From: VBDM01 sp964430565 | Lineage (GTDB): Bacteria > Pseudomonadota > Gammaproteobacteria > Burkholderiales > SG8-39 | Assembly: GCA_964430565.1 (NCBI GenBank) | Contig: CAYSFD010000033.1 | Coordinates: 1-29,852 of the forward strand | DNA: 29,852 bases | Direction: 5' to 3' | Position numbers and translations under genes: made by a program | Notes under the pieces: model-generated | The model's database searches: none | Told to the model about the DNA's origin: nothing | Seen by the model: the letters and a program-made list of their open reading frames with translations, nothing else | Shown: piece after piece, positions 1 to 7,346 of the stretch | How positions within the stretch are numbered: the stretch's first letter is position 1 | How the letters are laid out: each line of letters starts with the position of its first letter

Positions 1-79
1 GGTAGTAGACCGTCCCCCGGCTGATATCCAGCAGCTTCGCCTGGCGTGTGATGCTCAGTTTGTGCTCACGGTCGATCAT
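1..79 (-). CDS. IS3-family transposase OrfB (N-terminal fragment, cut by window edge)
   Basis: This is the start of the catalytic subunit of an IS3-type transposase. The 26 visible residues begin MIDREHKLSITRQ and continue to an SRGTVYY motif, which is typical of the start of IS3-family OrfB, including its small helix-turn-helix before the integrase core. The ATG overlaps the orfA stop as ATGA, the usual arrangement in this family. The DDE catalytic domain lies outside the window, so integrity of the enzyme cannot be judged. In this family OrfB is often also made as an OrfAB fusion by a -1 frameshift, and a candidate slippery site is present upstream. Confidence 0.85.
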   Translation of the reverse strand, partial: MIDREHKLSITRQAKLLDISRGTVYY

Positions 80-390
80 GGCTTTACGCTCAGCAATCCC
101 GCTTTGGTGAGCGCGCCTTCCAAAAAATCATTCTCCAGCGCCAGCTGGCCGATCTTGGCATGCAACGGCGCCAGATTCACCGGATCTGGCCGGGGGCCGG
201 CGTCAAAGACCTCTGCAGCGCGCTCAAGCAATTGCCGCTTCCATTCGGTGATCTGGTTGGGATGCAGCTCGAAGTGCTCGCACAGCTCGGCCAGGGTGCG
301 GTCTTCCCTCAAGGCGGCCAAGGCCACCTGCGCTTTGAACACCGGATTGTGGGTGCGGCGGGTGCGCCGCCCCGATGCCTTCTTTTTCAT
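76..390 (-). CDS. IS3-family transposase OrfA (helix-turn-helix protein)
   Basis: This 104-residue protein is the DNA-binding subunit of an IS3-type element. It has a basic N-terminus, a helix-turn-helix of the HTH_Tnp_1 type at about residues 14-55 (core RTLAELCEHF followed by HPNQITEWK), and a short leucine-rich coiled coil at about 76-100 that would serve multimerisation. I chose the ATG at 390 because GGAG sits six bases upstream. An ATG at 447 would add 19 residues that do not resemble the family. The stop overlaps the orfB start as ATGA. Length and layout match intact OrfA proteins, so this half of the element looks undamaged. Confidence 0.9.
   Translation of the reverse strand: MKKKASGRRTRRTHNPVFKAQVALAALREDRTLAELCEHFELHPNQITEWKRQLLERAAEVFDAGPRPDPVNLAPLHAKIGQLALENDFLEGALTKAGLLSVKP
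121..127 (-). other. Candidate -1 programmed frameshift heptamer in orfA
   Basis: On the minus strand the orfA frame reads GAT TTT TTG, which forms the slippery pattern T TTT TTG (X XXY YYZ). Slipping back one base gives a frame that stays open through the end of orfA and enters orfB exactly in phase with its ATG. IS3 elements are known to make their OrfAB transposase this way. No downstream pseudoknot was examined. Confidence 0.55.
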
Positions 391-459
391 CAGAAACTCC
401 TTTTTGCCAGACCAGCTTCGGTCCGGCTTTATACCAAGAGTTTTCACTTATAGCGCTGT

Positions 460-723
460 TCAGATTTGCGGGACCACTTCTGAAGGGATCAAATTGTTTT
501 GGAGTGTGATCCGTCGAGGATCTTGATGTAGGAAATTTTTCCAGCCGGTGGATTGGGGAGAAGAAAACTGAAAGAAGGCGTGGATGTAAAGACCGTCCTC
601 AAATCTGCTCGGGTAAAGCTCCAAGATCGGACCCTCGTCATAAACTGGTCTCGTACTGCATCCCGTCAACATTGAGAGTCCCAGGAACAGGATCCAGCGT
701 GTGCATCTCTTGGATCTATCCAT
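460..723 (-). pseudogene. Small lipoprotein gene truncated by the IS insertion
   Basis: The frame starts at an ATG preceded by AGGAGA about eight bases upstream and encodes a lipoprotein signal peptide: a basic start (MDRSKR), a hydrophobic stretch and the lipobox LTGC at residues 19-22, so Cys22 would be lipidated. The mature part, about 60 residues, has no family I recognise. The last residues (EVVPQI) and the TGA stop are read from what appears to be the IS terminus, so the native C-terminus is lost. The remaining native part is probably no more than about 80 residues. The intact gene may have been only slightly longer, so residual function cannot be excluded. Confidence 0.6.
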
Positions 724-1070
724 TATCGTTTCTCCTGGTGACGACTAACCATTGTCGCGACGACAAGTGGAGCGAATCAAACACTTCCTACACACGTGGA
801 TCGATTCTTTCCTTGATTCAGTAGCAAGCGCATTTCGCTCTGCGTGCCCGCTCACTGCCACTCCTCCTCATGATGATCTCATAGTTCTTCTGGCGACCGC
901 CCCTTCTCAAGAGACTGTCGAGGAACCCGAGTGTCAGGATTGCGTCGAGAGTCAACTGCCGATGGTATCCTCGACAGGAAATACACCCCTGTTACCTTCC
1001 ATCCAATGACTAGTACCAACCCATCCCTGGCCAATCTTCTCCTCGTCAACAACCGTATCGCAGCGCCATC
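724..1070. other. Stretch without a convincing gene
   Basis: Between the lipoprotein start and the ltrA relic I see no gene I can support. An 85-codon open frame from a TTG codon at 752 to a TGA at 1009 has no Shine-Dalgarno sequence, no recognisable domain, and base composition less GC-biased than the coding neighbours. It is in the same frame as most of the ltrA relic but is separated from it by that stop. No strong promoter or hairpin terminator was found. Confidence 0.5.
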
Positions 1071-1797
1071 ATGACCCCGTCCCCGTACACGAAAAACCCG
1101 CCGGCGTTTCCTCAATCGAACTCTTCTTCGATCTGGTCTTCGTCTTCGTCATCACGCAAATCACCCACCTCGTCGAGCACGCTCACGGGGCTATGGATTT
1201 CCTGCGGGCGCTGCTGGTGCTGGTGCCGATCTGGTGGATGTACGCGGGTTATGTCTGGCTGACGAACACGGTCCGCGTAACGTGGCAGATGCGCCTGGTG
1301 CTGATCGCCGCGATGGCGGGGTTTCTGGTGATGGCGATGGCGATTCCGCACGTGTTCGGCGCCGGGGCGCTGACGTTTGGGCTTCCCTACCTCTTCGTGG
1401 TCGTGCTGCACCACGGTGCCTTTGCGCTGAGGGCCGAAGGCGCGGCCGCAAAGGCGATTTGGGGCATCGCCCCTTTCAACCTCGGCGCCTCAGCCCTCCT
1501 CATTGGCGCCGCGTTCGCCGATGCGCGCTGGGCATGGCTTCTGTTCCTCGCGGCGGCGTCGCTCTTCGTCGCGGTGACGGTGTTGCGGCGCGAGCGGCGC
1601 TTCACGCTCAACGCCCACCACTTCGCCGAGCGCCACGGCCTGGTGATCCTCATCGTGCTGGGCGAGTCGGTGATCGCGATCGCCATGGGCGCGAGCGCTT
1701 CCGCCGTCAAGGGCGAATGGCTGATCGGGGTCGTGCTGTCTCTGGTGCTCGTTGCGTCGCTGTGGTGGAGCTATTTCGACCGCGAGGACCGGCGCGT
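1071..1797 (+). pseudogene. Low-temperature-requirement-A (LtrA) family relic, frameshifted and 3'-truncated
   Basis: LtrA proteins are multi-pass membrane proteins of unclear function. The main frame shows the family's opening motif SSIELFFDLVFVFVITQI (from 1109), several hydrophobic helices, and the motif LRRERRFTLNAHHFAERHG followed by ILIVLGESVIAI. Only about 235 residues remain of the usual 370-400. The ATG at 1071 is in another frame. Restoring one A in the five-A tract at 1092-1096 would join it in phase and give a plausible start (MTPSPYTKKPAG). No in-frame start exists before 1193. Homology stops near 1797, where a TctC-like sequence begins. It is a dead fragment, though the 1-base shift could be a sequencing error. 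Confidence 0.75.
1505..1723 (+). repeat. Direct repeat copy 1 (ltrA segment)
   Basis: These 219 bases align without a gap to 8350-8568 at an offset of 6845, with about 15 differences counted by eye. Similarity ends sharply on both sides. Both copies encode the same LtrA segment on the plus strand. Confidence 0.85.
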
Positions 1798-2304
1798 CCC
1801 TCCGGCGGCCCCGGCAGCATCAGCCAGCTGGTGGGCGAGTGGGTGAAGTCCAAGGCCGGCATCAAGGTGCTGGAAGTGCCGTACAAGGCGGTGAACGCGG
1901 AGATCCCCGACCTGCTCGCCGGCGTGGTGATGGCGGCCTACGTCGTGCCGCAAGTGGTCGAGGCGCAAGTCAAGGCGGGGAAGCTGCGGGCGCTCGCGGT
2001 GGCGGGGCCCTCGCGCCTGGCGATGCTCGCCGCCGTGCCATCACCGCGGAAGCCGGCCTCCCCGGCATCGAGGCCATCGTCTGGAACGGCATCTTCGCTC
2101 CCGCCGGCACCCCGCCGCCGGTAATCCAGGTCCTGCACCGCGACCCGGTCAAAGCCCTACAACGCCCCGGACGTGAAGAACCAGGTGCTCGCCACCGGCT
2201 CGGAGGTCGCCGGCGACACGCCCGAGGAGTTCGCCGCTTTCGTGCGCTCCGAGTCCGCCAAGTGGAGCAAGGTCATCCGCGACGCGGACATCAAGCCGGA
2301 CTGA
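1798..2304 (+). pseudogene. Decayed C-terminal half of a TctC/Bug-type substrate-binding protein
   Basis: Read across two frame changes, this stretch gives the C-terminal half of a tripartite tricarboxylate transporter binding protein. Segments include PGSISQLVGEWVKSKAG, VPYKAVNAEIPDLLAGVV and AGKLRALAVAG. After a shift near 2040 come ITAEAGLPGIEA, WNGIFAPAGTPPPVIQVL and VKAL. After a second shift near 2156 come APDVKNQVLATGSEVAGDTPEEF and finally ADIKPD and TGA at 2302-2304. The two shifts cancel, so only about 40 residues are out of frame. The N-terminal half and signal peptide are missing and replaced by the ltrA relic. It is the third tctC-type sequence in the window; the intact ones are at 25.3-27.3 kb. 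Confidence 0.8.
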
Positions 2305-2410
2305 CCACCGGGGTCGGAAGTCACTGTGACCGGCGACGCAGCGCAGTCCGCCACTGAGTCCCGAGGCCTCCTGTTCCCGAGTCGCCTTAGCGCGACAAGC
2401 GCGCCCGAGC

Positions 2411-2440
2411 TTGACCTGCTTCGTTCGCCCGGCGCATGAT
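2411..2440 (+). promoter_or_regulatory. Weak candidate sigma-70 promoter for the ABC operon
   Basis: TTGACC at 2411-2416 and CATGAT at 2435-2440 are separated by 18 bases and lie about 90 bases before the ABC binding-protein start. The match to consensus is partial and no other evidence supports it. Confidence 0.25.
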
Positions 2441-2528
2441 TGGCCGCAGCGCCCGTCGCGAAGCAGCCGATCCGGCTGCCGAGCGCACCGGCAACCCGGA
2501 TTGAATTTTTTATCTTTGGGAGGTTCCG

Positions 2529-3557
2529 ATGACCCTGCACATTCGTCCCCTGATCCGCTGCACCTCCATTCTGCTCTTCCTTCTGGCCGCCGTTCCGGCG
2601 GTCGCGCTGGCGCAAGCCGATCCCATGAGAGCGCGGCTGCCTGCCGCGGTGACGGTGAAGCAAGGCATGCTGAACGTGCCCGCGCTGTCGCCGCTGTGGC
2701 TGCTGCCGGAGTACGCGGCGAAATACAACATACAGATCGAAATCGTGATGTTCCAGCGCTTTGCCGACGCGCGAACCGCGCTTGCGACGGGCGACATCCA
2801 GCTCACCGCATTCGGCCCGCAGGATATCTCTCTCGCGCTCGGCCAAGGCGCGAAATCGCTCGTCGGGATCGCGGGCGTGGGCTCGGGCAACGACTGCCTG
2901 ATCGTGCGCAAGGGCGAAGACATGAAGGACTGGAAGGCGCTCGCCGACAAGAGGATCGGCGTCGGCGCCGGTTCGATTTCCTGGCTCAAGTTCGCCGCGT
3001 CGGTGCAGGAGAACGGCCTGGAGTATGGCAAGCTGAAGATCGTCAACATCGTCGGTGGCGGCGGCAACTACCTGAAGGCGCTGCAGGGAAAAGAGATAGA
3101 CATGGCGGCGGTATGGCACCCCTTCTGTGCCCAGGCGATCGTGGACGGATACGGTGCCTACCCGACGATCGACCACAATCGTTCCAAGACGGTCGGCGGC
3201 CTCATCTCGGTGCTCGCCGTAAACCGAGGCTTCATGGAAAAAAACCGCGACGCCGTGCAACGGCTGGTCGTCGCCTACGTCGATGTGCTCGAGACCGCCC
3301 GCAAGGACCCGAAGCGCTGGGCCGGCATTTACGCGGAGAAGGCGGGCCTGCCCCAGAACGTGGCCGCCGAGTCGATCCGAACCACGCAACTCGACGCGAC
3401 GTTGCCGCTCGAATCGATCAAGCGAATCTCGAAGTTCTTATCGGACAACGGCATCATCACCCGCGACGTCTCGGGCGAAGTCGCGCAGCACTATACCTAC
3501 GACTTTCTCTCGAAGGCGACCGGCAAGACGCCGGCACAGCTCGGGCTTAATCAGTAA
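2529..3557 (+). CDS. ABC transporter periplasmic substrate-binding protein, NMT1/SsuA-TauA type
   Basis: This 342-residue protein is the solute receptor of an importer encoded by the next two genes. It has a Sec signal peptide (basic residues to 10, hydrophobic core about 12-26, Ala-rich cleavage site near 28-30). The mature fold resembles the NMT1/THI5-like and sulfonate/taurine binding proteins: an early lobe with LWLLPEYAAKYNIQIEIVMF, the ALATGDIQLTAFGPQD segment, an IGVGAGS stretch and a glycine-rich VGGGGNYLKAL stretch. GGGAGG five bases upstream of the ATG fixes the start. Members of this family bind sulfonates, nitrate, pyrimidines, phthalates and other small ligands, so the substrate cannot be read from sequence. 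The adjacent amidase/hydrolase operon suggests a small amide or ester. Confidence 0.88.
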   Translation: MTLHIRPLIRCTSILLFLLAAVPAVALAQADPMRARLPAAVTVKQGMLNVPALSPLWLLPEYAAKYNIQIEIVMFQRFADARTALATGDIQLTAFGPQDISLALGQGAKSLVGIAGVGSGNDCLIVRKGEDMKDWKALADKRIGVGAGSISWLKFAASVQENGLEYGKLKIVNIVGGGGNYLKALQGKEIDMAAVWHPFCAQAIVDGYGAYPTIDHNRSKTVGGLISVLAVNRGFMEKNRDAVQRLVVAYVDVLETARKDPKRWAGIYAEKAGLPQNVAAESIRTTQLDATLPLESIKRISKFLSDNGIITRDVSGEVAQHYTYDFLSKATGKTPAQLGLNQ

Positions 3558-3600
3558 GTCCGCGCGACGCGGGCCGGCCGAACCGGAAATCGTTGGGGGC

Positions 3601-4398
3601 GTGGTGAGGGACCTGCGCGCGCCCTGGGCGCTTGTGCTCCCGGTGGCGCTCGTCATTCTCTGGCACCTCACGGTGGAGAATCGCTGGGTCGCCGAAGGCC
3701 TTATCCCGTCCCCCGCGCAGGTGTTGCGCTCCTGGGAGTTGTGGATTTTCGGCGCTGCCAAGGGGGGCCTGTCGCCTTATTCCGGCACCTGGCTCGATAA
3801 CGTGCTCTACTCGTCAAGGCGCGTTCTGCAAGGCTTCGGTCTCGCGGCACTGGTCGCCATTCCGCTCGGGCTCATGATCGGCTGGAGCGGTCTCACCAGG
3901 CGCCTGGTCGATCCGACGATCCAGCTCCTGCGCCCGGTGCCGATCACGGCGTGGCTGCCCTTCGCCATCGCGGTCTTCGGCATCTACGATGCGAGCGCCC
4001 TCTTTCTCATCGGTATGGGCGCGTTCTATCCCATCGTGGTGAACACCACTCACGGCGTGCGCGACACCAATCTGCTGCTGCTGCGCGCCGCGCGCATGAT
4101 GGGCGCGGGCACCGGCACGGTGCTCGCGAAAGTGGTGTTCCCGTCGGCGCTGCCTTCGATCTTCACCGGAATGCGGCTGGGCATCGGCGTCGCCTGGACC
4201 GCGGTCATCGTCGCCGAAATGATCGCCGTCAAGTCGGGCCTGGGCTACGTGCTGTGGGACGCCTACTACGTCGGGCGTATGGACATTTGCGTCGCGACCA
4301 TGGTCTCGGTGGGCTTCCTCGGTTTCATCTCCGACCGCGTGATCGTGTACGCCTCGCGCATCCTGCTGCGCTGGCGGGCCCTCGAGACCGGCGCATGA
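3601..4398 (+). CDS. ABC transporter permease, SsuC/TauC type
   Basis: This is the inner-membrane channel subunit of the importer, about 265 residues with six predicted membrane segments. The BPD_transp_1 signature loop that contacts the ATPase appears as LLLRAARMMGAGTGTVLAKV, followed by FPSALPSIFTGMRLGIG. The frame is open upstream into the binding-protein gene. I chose GTG 3601, but GTG 3604 is equally possible, with the GGGGG at about 3594-3598 as ribosome site. No ATG is suitable. The stop overlaps the ATPase start as ATGA, so translational coupling is likely. It sits 43 bases after the binding-protein stop, in one operon. Confidence 0.88.
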   Translation: MVRDLRAPWALVLPVALVILWHLTVENRWVAEGLIPSPAQVLRSWELWIFGAAKGGLSPYSGTWLDNVLYSSRRVLQGFGLAALVAIPLGLMIGWSGLTRRLVDPTIQLLRPVPITAWLPFAIAVFGIYDASALFLIGMGAFYPIVVNTTHGVRDTNLLLLRAARMMGAGTGTVLAKVVFPSALPSIFTGMRLGIGVAWTAVIVAEMIAVKSGLGYVLWDAYYVGRMDICVATMVSVGFLGFISDRVIVYASRILLRWRALETGA

Positions 4399-5198
4399 AC
4401 GGCGGGCAAGCAGCAGCGGTCGAGTTGCGCGGCGTCTGGAAGGAATTCGTCAAGGGGGATCGGCGCGTCGAAGCCGTGCAGGGAATCGACCTCGCAATCC
4501 CCCCGCACTCCTTCACCGCCGTCCTCGGCCCATCGGGCTGCGGCAAATCCACGCTCCTCAACATGGTGGCTGGATTCGACGCGCCGACGCGCGGAGAGGT
4601 ACGCGCGAACGGCGCGCTCGTATCGTCGCCTTCGCCCAAGCGTGCCGTCGTCTTCCAGGAACCGGCGCTCTTTCCCTGGTATTCGGTCTATGAGAACGTC
4701 GTCTTCGGGCCGAAGACGCAGGGCCAGTCCGCGCAGACCTACCGTCCGCTCGCAGAGAAAATCATCGAACAGGTCGGCCTGAAGGGCTTCGCGTCGCACT
4801 ACCCGGCGGAGCTCTCTGGCGGGATGAAGCAACGCGTCGGCATCGCGCGCGTACTCGCGATGCAACCCGAGTTGCTCCTCATGGACGAGCCCTTCGGGAG
4901 TCTGGACGCACAGACACGAACGCTCATGCAGGAACTCCTCCTCACGGTCTGGGAGCGGCACCAGCAGACGGTGCTTTTCATCACCCACGACATCGAGGAG
5001 GCGCTGCTCCTCGCCGATACCGTGTGCGTCATGACTGCGCGCCCCGGGCGGATCAAAAAGCGCATCGTGGTTGAACTCGCGCGACCGCGCACGATCGAGG
5101 CGACCACCTCCCCCGTGTTCAATGCTCTGAAGCGCGAAGTGCTCGCGCTGATCCGCGAGGAAAGCGTGCGGGCGGACGCGGAGTCCGCGCTGGAGTAG
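4395..5198 (+). CDS. ABC transporter ATP-binding protein, SsuB/TauB type
   Basis: This 267-residue protein is the cytoplasmic ATPase that powers the importer. All nucleotide-binding motifs are intact: Walker A GPSGCGKST (45-53), Q-loop Gln88 in VVFQEPALFPW, signature LSGGM (140-144), Walker B LLLMDE (160-165), D-loop SLDA and the switch His198 in THD. The LFPW after the Q-loop and the MTARPGRI stretch near the C-terminus are characteristic of the nitrate/sulfonate/taurine subfamily. The ATG overlaps the permease stop by four bases. The gene ends only six bases from the convergent amidase stop, and I saw no clear hairpin-plus-U terminator between them. Confidence 0.93.
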   Translation: MNGGQAAAVELRGVWKEFVKGDRRVEAVQGIDLAIPPHSFTAVLGPSGCGKSTLLNMVAGFDAPTRGEVRANGALVSSPSPKRAVVFQEPALFPWYSVYENVVFGPKTQGQSAQTYRPLAEKIIEQVGLKGFASHYPAELSGGMKQRVGIARVLAMQPELLLMDEPFGSLDAQTRTLMQELLLTVWERHQQTVLFITHDIEEALLLADTVCVMTARPGRIKKRIVVELARPRTIEATTSPVFNALKREVLALIREESVRADAESALE

Positions 5199-5204
5199 TC
5201 CTCG

Positions 5205-6584
5205 CTAAACACCGAGCATCGGGGGCGGGAACAACCCGAGGACAATCTCGCACGCTTGTCCCGCCTCGAGGACCAGCGCGTCCGCGCCGCGCGCACCGAC
5301 GAGCTGGACGCCCACCGGAAGCCCTTCGGAAGAAAGTACTGCCGCAAGGCTCAGCGCCGGCATTCCGCCGGCGTTCGCAAGTGCAGTGAAATCGGCCTGG
5401 TTGGAAGGCACCGGCGATGTGAATGCGAACGCCGTCTGCGGCGTGGTCGGCAGCAGTAGCAGATCGACCGAAGCGAACAGCGCGTCCAGGCGCTGCCCCG
5501 CGTCGAGCAGCACCGCCCTCGCCTGCGCGATGCGCTTGGGCGTCTGCGCCGCGCCGTAACTCAGTGCCTCCCGCAAGCTCTGCGAGATCCCGCTCTCCGG
5601 GTCTGACAGAAGCCGCGCATGTATGCGGGCGCCCTCGGCTTCGGCGATGAGGAGTCCTGCGCGTCGCACGCGGGCAAGATCGATCCCTGCGAGATCGCAG
5701 TCGCCCACGACGCATCCTGGAGCGTCGAGTGCTGCCGCCGCCCGGGCGACCGCGGCGGCGATTTCCGGCGCGACATCGAGCCCGGTAACGACGCCGATCC
5801 GCGCGCGCACCAAGGCGCGCGTGCCTGAGCCGACTGTACCCGATCCCGCGTCGCGAATCGCCTCGAATACGGCGGCGCAATCGCCGACCGAGCGCGCGAG
5901 CACGCCGATTTCGTCGAGCGAGACCGACAGCGGCATCAATCCTGCGGTCGGGATGCTGCCTCGCGTCGGCTTGAAGCCCGCGCAGCCGCAGTACGAAGCA
6001 GGGATGCGAATCGATCCGAGCGTATCGCTGCCCAGCGCCGCCGCGGCAAGCCCCGCCGCCACCGCCGCCGCAGACCCGCCGCTCGATCCCCCGGGCGTAA
6101 ACTCGAGGCGGTGCGGATTGCGGCATCGGCCAAAGTGCGGATTGTCGTTGGTCGCGCCGAACGCGGCCTCATCCATGTTGGTCTTGCCGAGAGGCACTGC
6201 GTCGGCACCACGCAATCGAAGGACGGCAAGCGCATCGCGCTCCGGCATCGTTCCTCGCAACACGCCGATACCCGCGCTTGTCGGAAGACCGACGGCATCG
6301 AGATTATCCTTCACCGCAAACGGAACACCGGCCAGTGCTCCCAGCGGCAAGCCCTGGCGCCGGCGGCGGTCCAGCGACGCAGCGGCATCGCGCGCCGCCA
6401 CGTCGGATACCGCAAGGAAGGCGCCCAGTTCCGAACCGTGGCGCGCGATGCGCTCGAGGTAGCAATCGACGGCGTCGCGCGCTCTCACGCGACCCGCGCG
6501 CACCGCCGCAGCCAGGCCCGGAACCCCGGCCTCGACGATGGCGTGGGCCCGTGTGCGGGGGTAACCGGCGCCGGCTTCGCTCAC
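5205..6584 (-). CDS. Amidase signature (AS) family hydrolase
   Basis: This 459-residue enzyme should hydrolyse a carboxamide in the cytoplasm. The Ser-cisSer-Lys machinery is present: Lys92 in PFAVKDNLD, the glycine/serine loop GGSSGGS (165-171) and the nucleophile Ser191 in SDTLGSIRIPAS. Many members have DTGGS at the last site, and the DTLGS form here is a variant. The GTG start at 6584 overlaps the stop of the upstream dehydrogenase (GTGA), pointing to coupled translation. The frame is open much further upstream, but that part is out-of-phase reading of the dehydrogenase gene. It is the last gene of a three-gene minus-strand operon and converges on the ABC operon. Substrate unknown. Confidence 0.9.
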   Translation of the reverse strand: MSEAGAGYPRTRAHAIVEAGVPGLAAAVRAGRVRARDAVDCYLERIARHGSELGAFLAVSDVAARDAAASLDRRRRQGLPLGALAGVPFAVKDNLDAVGLPTSAGIGVLRGTMPERDALAVLRLRGADAVPLGKTNMDEAAFGATNDNPHFGRCRNPHRLEFTPGGSSGGSAAAVAAGLAAAALGSDTLGSIRIPASYCGCAGFKPTRGSIPTAGLMPLSVSLDEIGVLARSVGDCAAVFEAIRDAGSGTVGSGTRALVRARIGVVTGLDVAPEIAAAVARAAAALDAPGCVVGDCDLAGIDLARVRRAGLLIAEAEGARIHARLLSDPESGISQSLREALSYGAAQTPKRIAQARAVLLDAGQRLDALFASVDLLLLPTTPQTAFAFTSPVPSNQADFTALANAGGMPALSLAAVLSSEGLPVGVQLVGARGADALVLEAGQACEIVLGLFPPPMLGV

Positions 6585-7336
6585 GCGCCGAGGTTGAGCA
6601 CCACCCCGGAGAGGTGGCTCGCGCGCGGCGAAGCAAGAAACGCAACGGTCTCCGCCACCTGCTCGGGCTCGATGACGCGGCCGAAGGCCCCGTCGCGCAA
6701 CACGTCTTCCGTGCGCGACTCGTCGCCGTACTTGTTTTTCGCGGCCGTTCTCAGGAGCGCGGTGATGCGATCGGTGCGCGTCGCCGGCGGGTGCACGCCG
6801 ACCACGCGCACGCCGAACTCCGGCGACTTCGACCCAAGACCCTTGGTGAACGCCGCGAGCCCGGCATTGGCAAAGCCGCCGCAGATGTACTCCCAGGACG
6901 GCTTCTCCCCGGCCATGCCAATGACGTTCACGATCACGCCGTGGCCCCGTGCACGCATGTGGGCGAGCATGTCGCGGGTCATGTTGATATAGCCGAATAC
7001 TTTCAGGTCCCAGGCGTGGCGCCAGCGCGCCTCGTCGATCTGGTCGATCGAACCGCCCGGAATGTCGCCCGCATTGTTCACGAGGATGTCGGCGTCGGCG
7101 CACGCGGTAGCGACGCGCCTCACCGCCTCGCTATCGCGCAGATCCGCGGCGTGAATATGTACCGCGACAGAGTGCTCGGCGCGGATCGCCTCGCGCGTAG
7201 CCTCCAGTCGAGCCTTGTCACGCGCCACGAGGTGCACAGCGCAGCCTTCGGCCGCGAACGCAATGGCGCATGCGCGCCCGATGCCCTTGGAGCCGCCGGT
7301 GATGAGCGCCGTCTTGCCGTCGAGTCCGAGGTTCAT
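6581..7336 (-). CDS. Short-chain dehydrogenase/reductase family protein with altered active site
   Basis: This 251-residue Rossmann-fold oxidoreductase has the cofactor motif GGSKGIG (14-20) and NNAG (87-90). Arg39 in VARD after the second strand suggests NADP(H). The usual catalytic Tyr-x-x-x-Lys is not in place: Tyr150 is followed at +4 by Gly154, and the position aligned with the Lys is Asn157 in FANAGLAAFTKGLG. The catalytic Ser position also reads Gly (VIGMAG, 138-143). I recall a branch of SDR proteins with a similar GNAALMAFTRALG segment, so this may be a family trait and not damage. Its stop overlaps the amidase start, and it begins 10 bases after the hydrolase gene. Confidence 0.85.
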   Translation of the reverse strand: MNLGLDGKTALITGGSKGIGRACAIAFAAEGCAVHLVARDKARLEATREAIRAEHSVAVHIHAADLRDSEAVRRVATACADADILVNNAGDIPGGSIDQIDEARWRHAWDLKVFGYINMTRDMLAHMRARGHGVIVNVIGMAGEKPSWEYICGGFANAGLAAFTKGLGSKSPEFGVRVVGVHPPATRTDRITALLRTAAKNKYGDESRTEDVLRDGAFGRVIEPEQVAETVAFLASPRASHLSGVVLNLGA

Positions 7337-7346
7337 CTTGCGGCGC

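Larger units (their letters stand above)
1..482 (-). mobile_element. IS3-family insertion sequence, one end, running off the left edge
   Basis: The stretch holds the orfA gene and the first codons of orfB of an IS3-family element, both on the minus strand, so the element continues beyond position 1. The outer (orfA-proximal) end lies somewhere around 465-485, inferred because a lipoprotein reading frame from the host side stops abruptly there. The opposite inverted repeat and target duplication are outside the window, so the exact boundary cannot be fixed. Confidence 0.8.

Noticed and set aside
752..1009. 85-codon open frame from a TTG
   Set aside because: No ribosome site, no domain, and its apparent reading frame only by chance matches the later ltrA frame after a stop.
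2320..2330. GTCACTGTGAC palindrome upstream of the ABC operon
   Set aside because: Arms of only five bases right after a decayed gene; such short palindromes occur by chance.
6585..7103. N-terminal extension of the amidase frame
   Set aside because: It is an out-of-phase reading of the overlapping SDR gene; the GTG at 6584 fits the family and the GTGA coupling.
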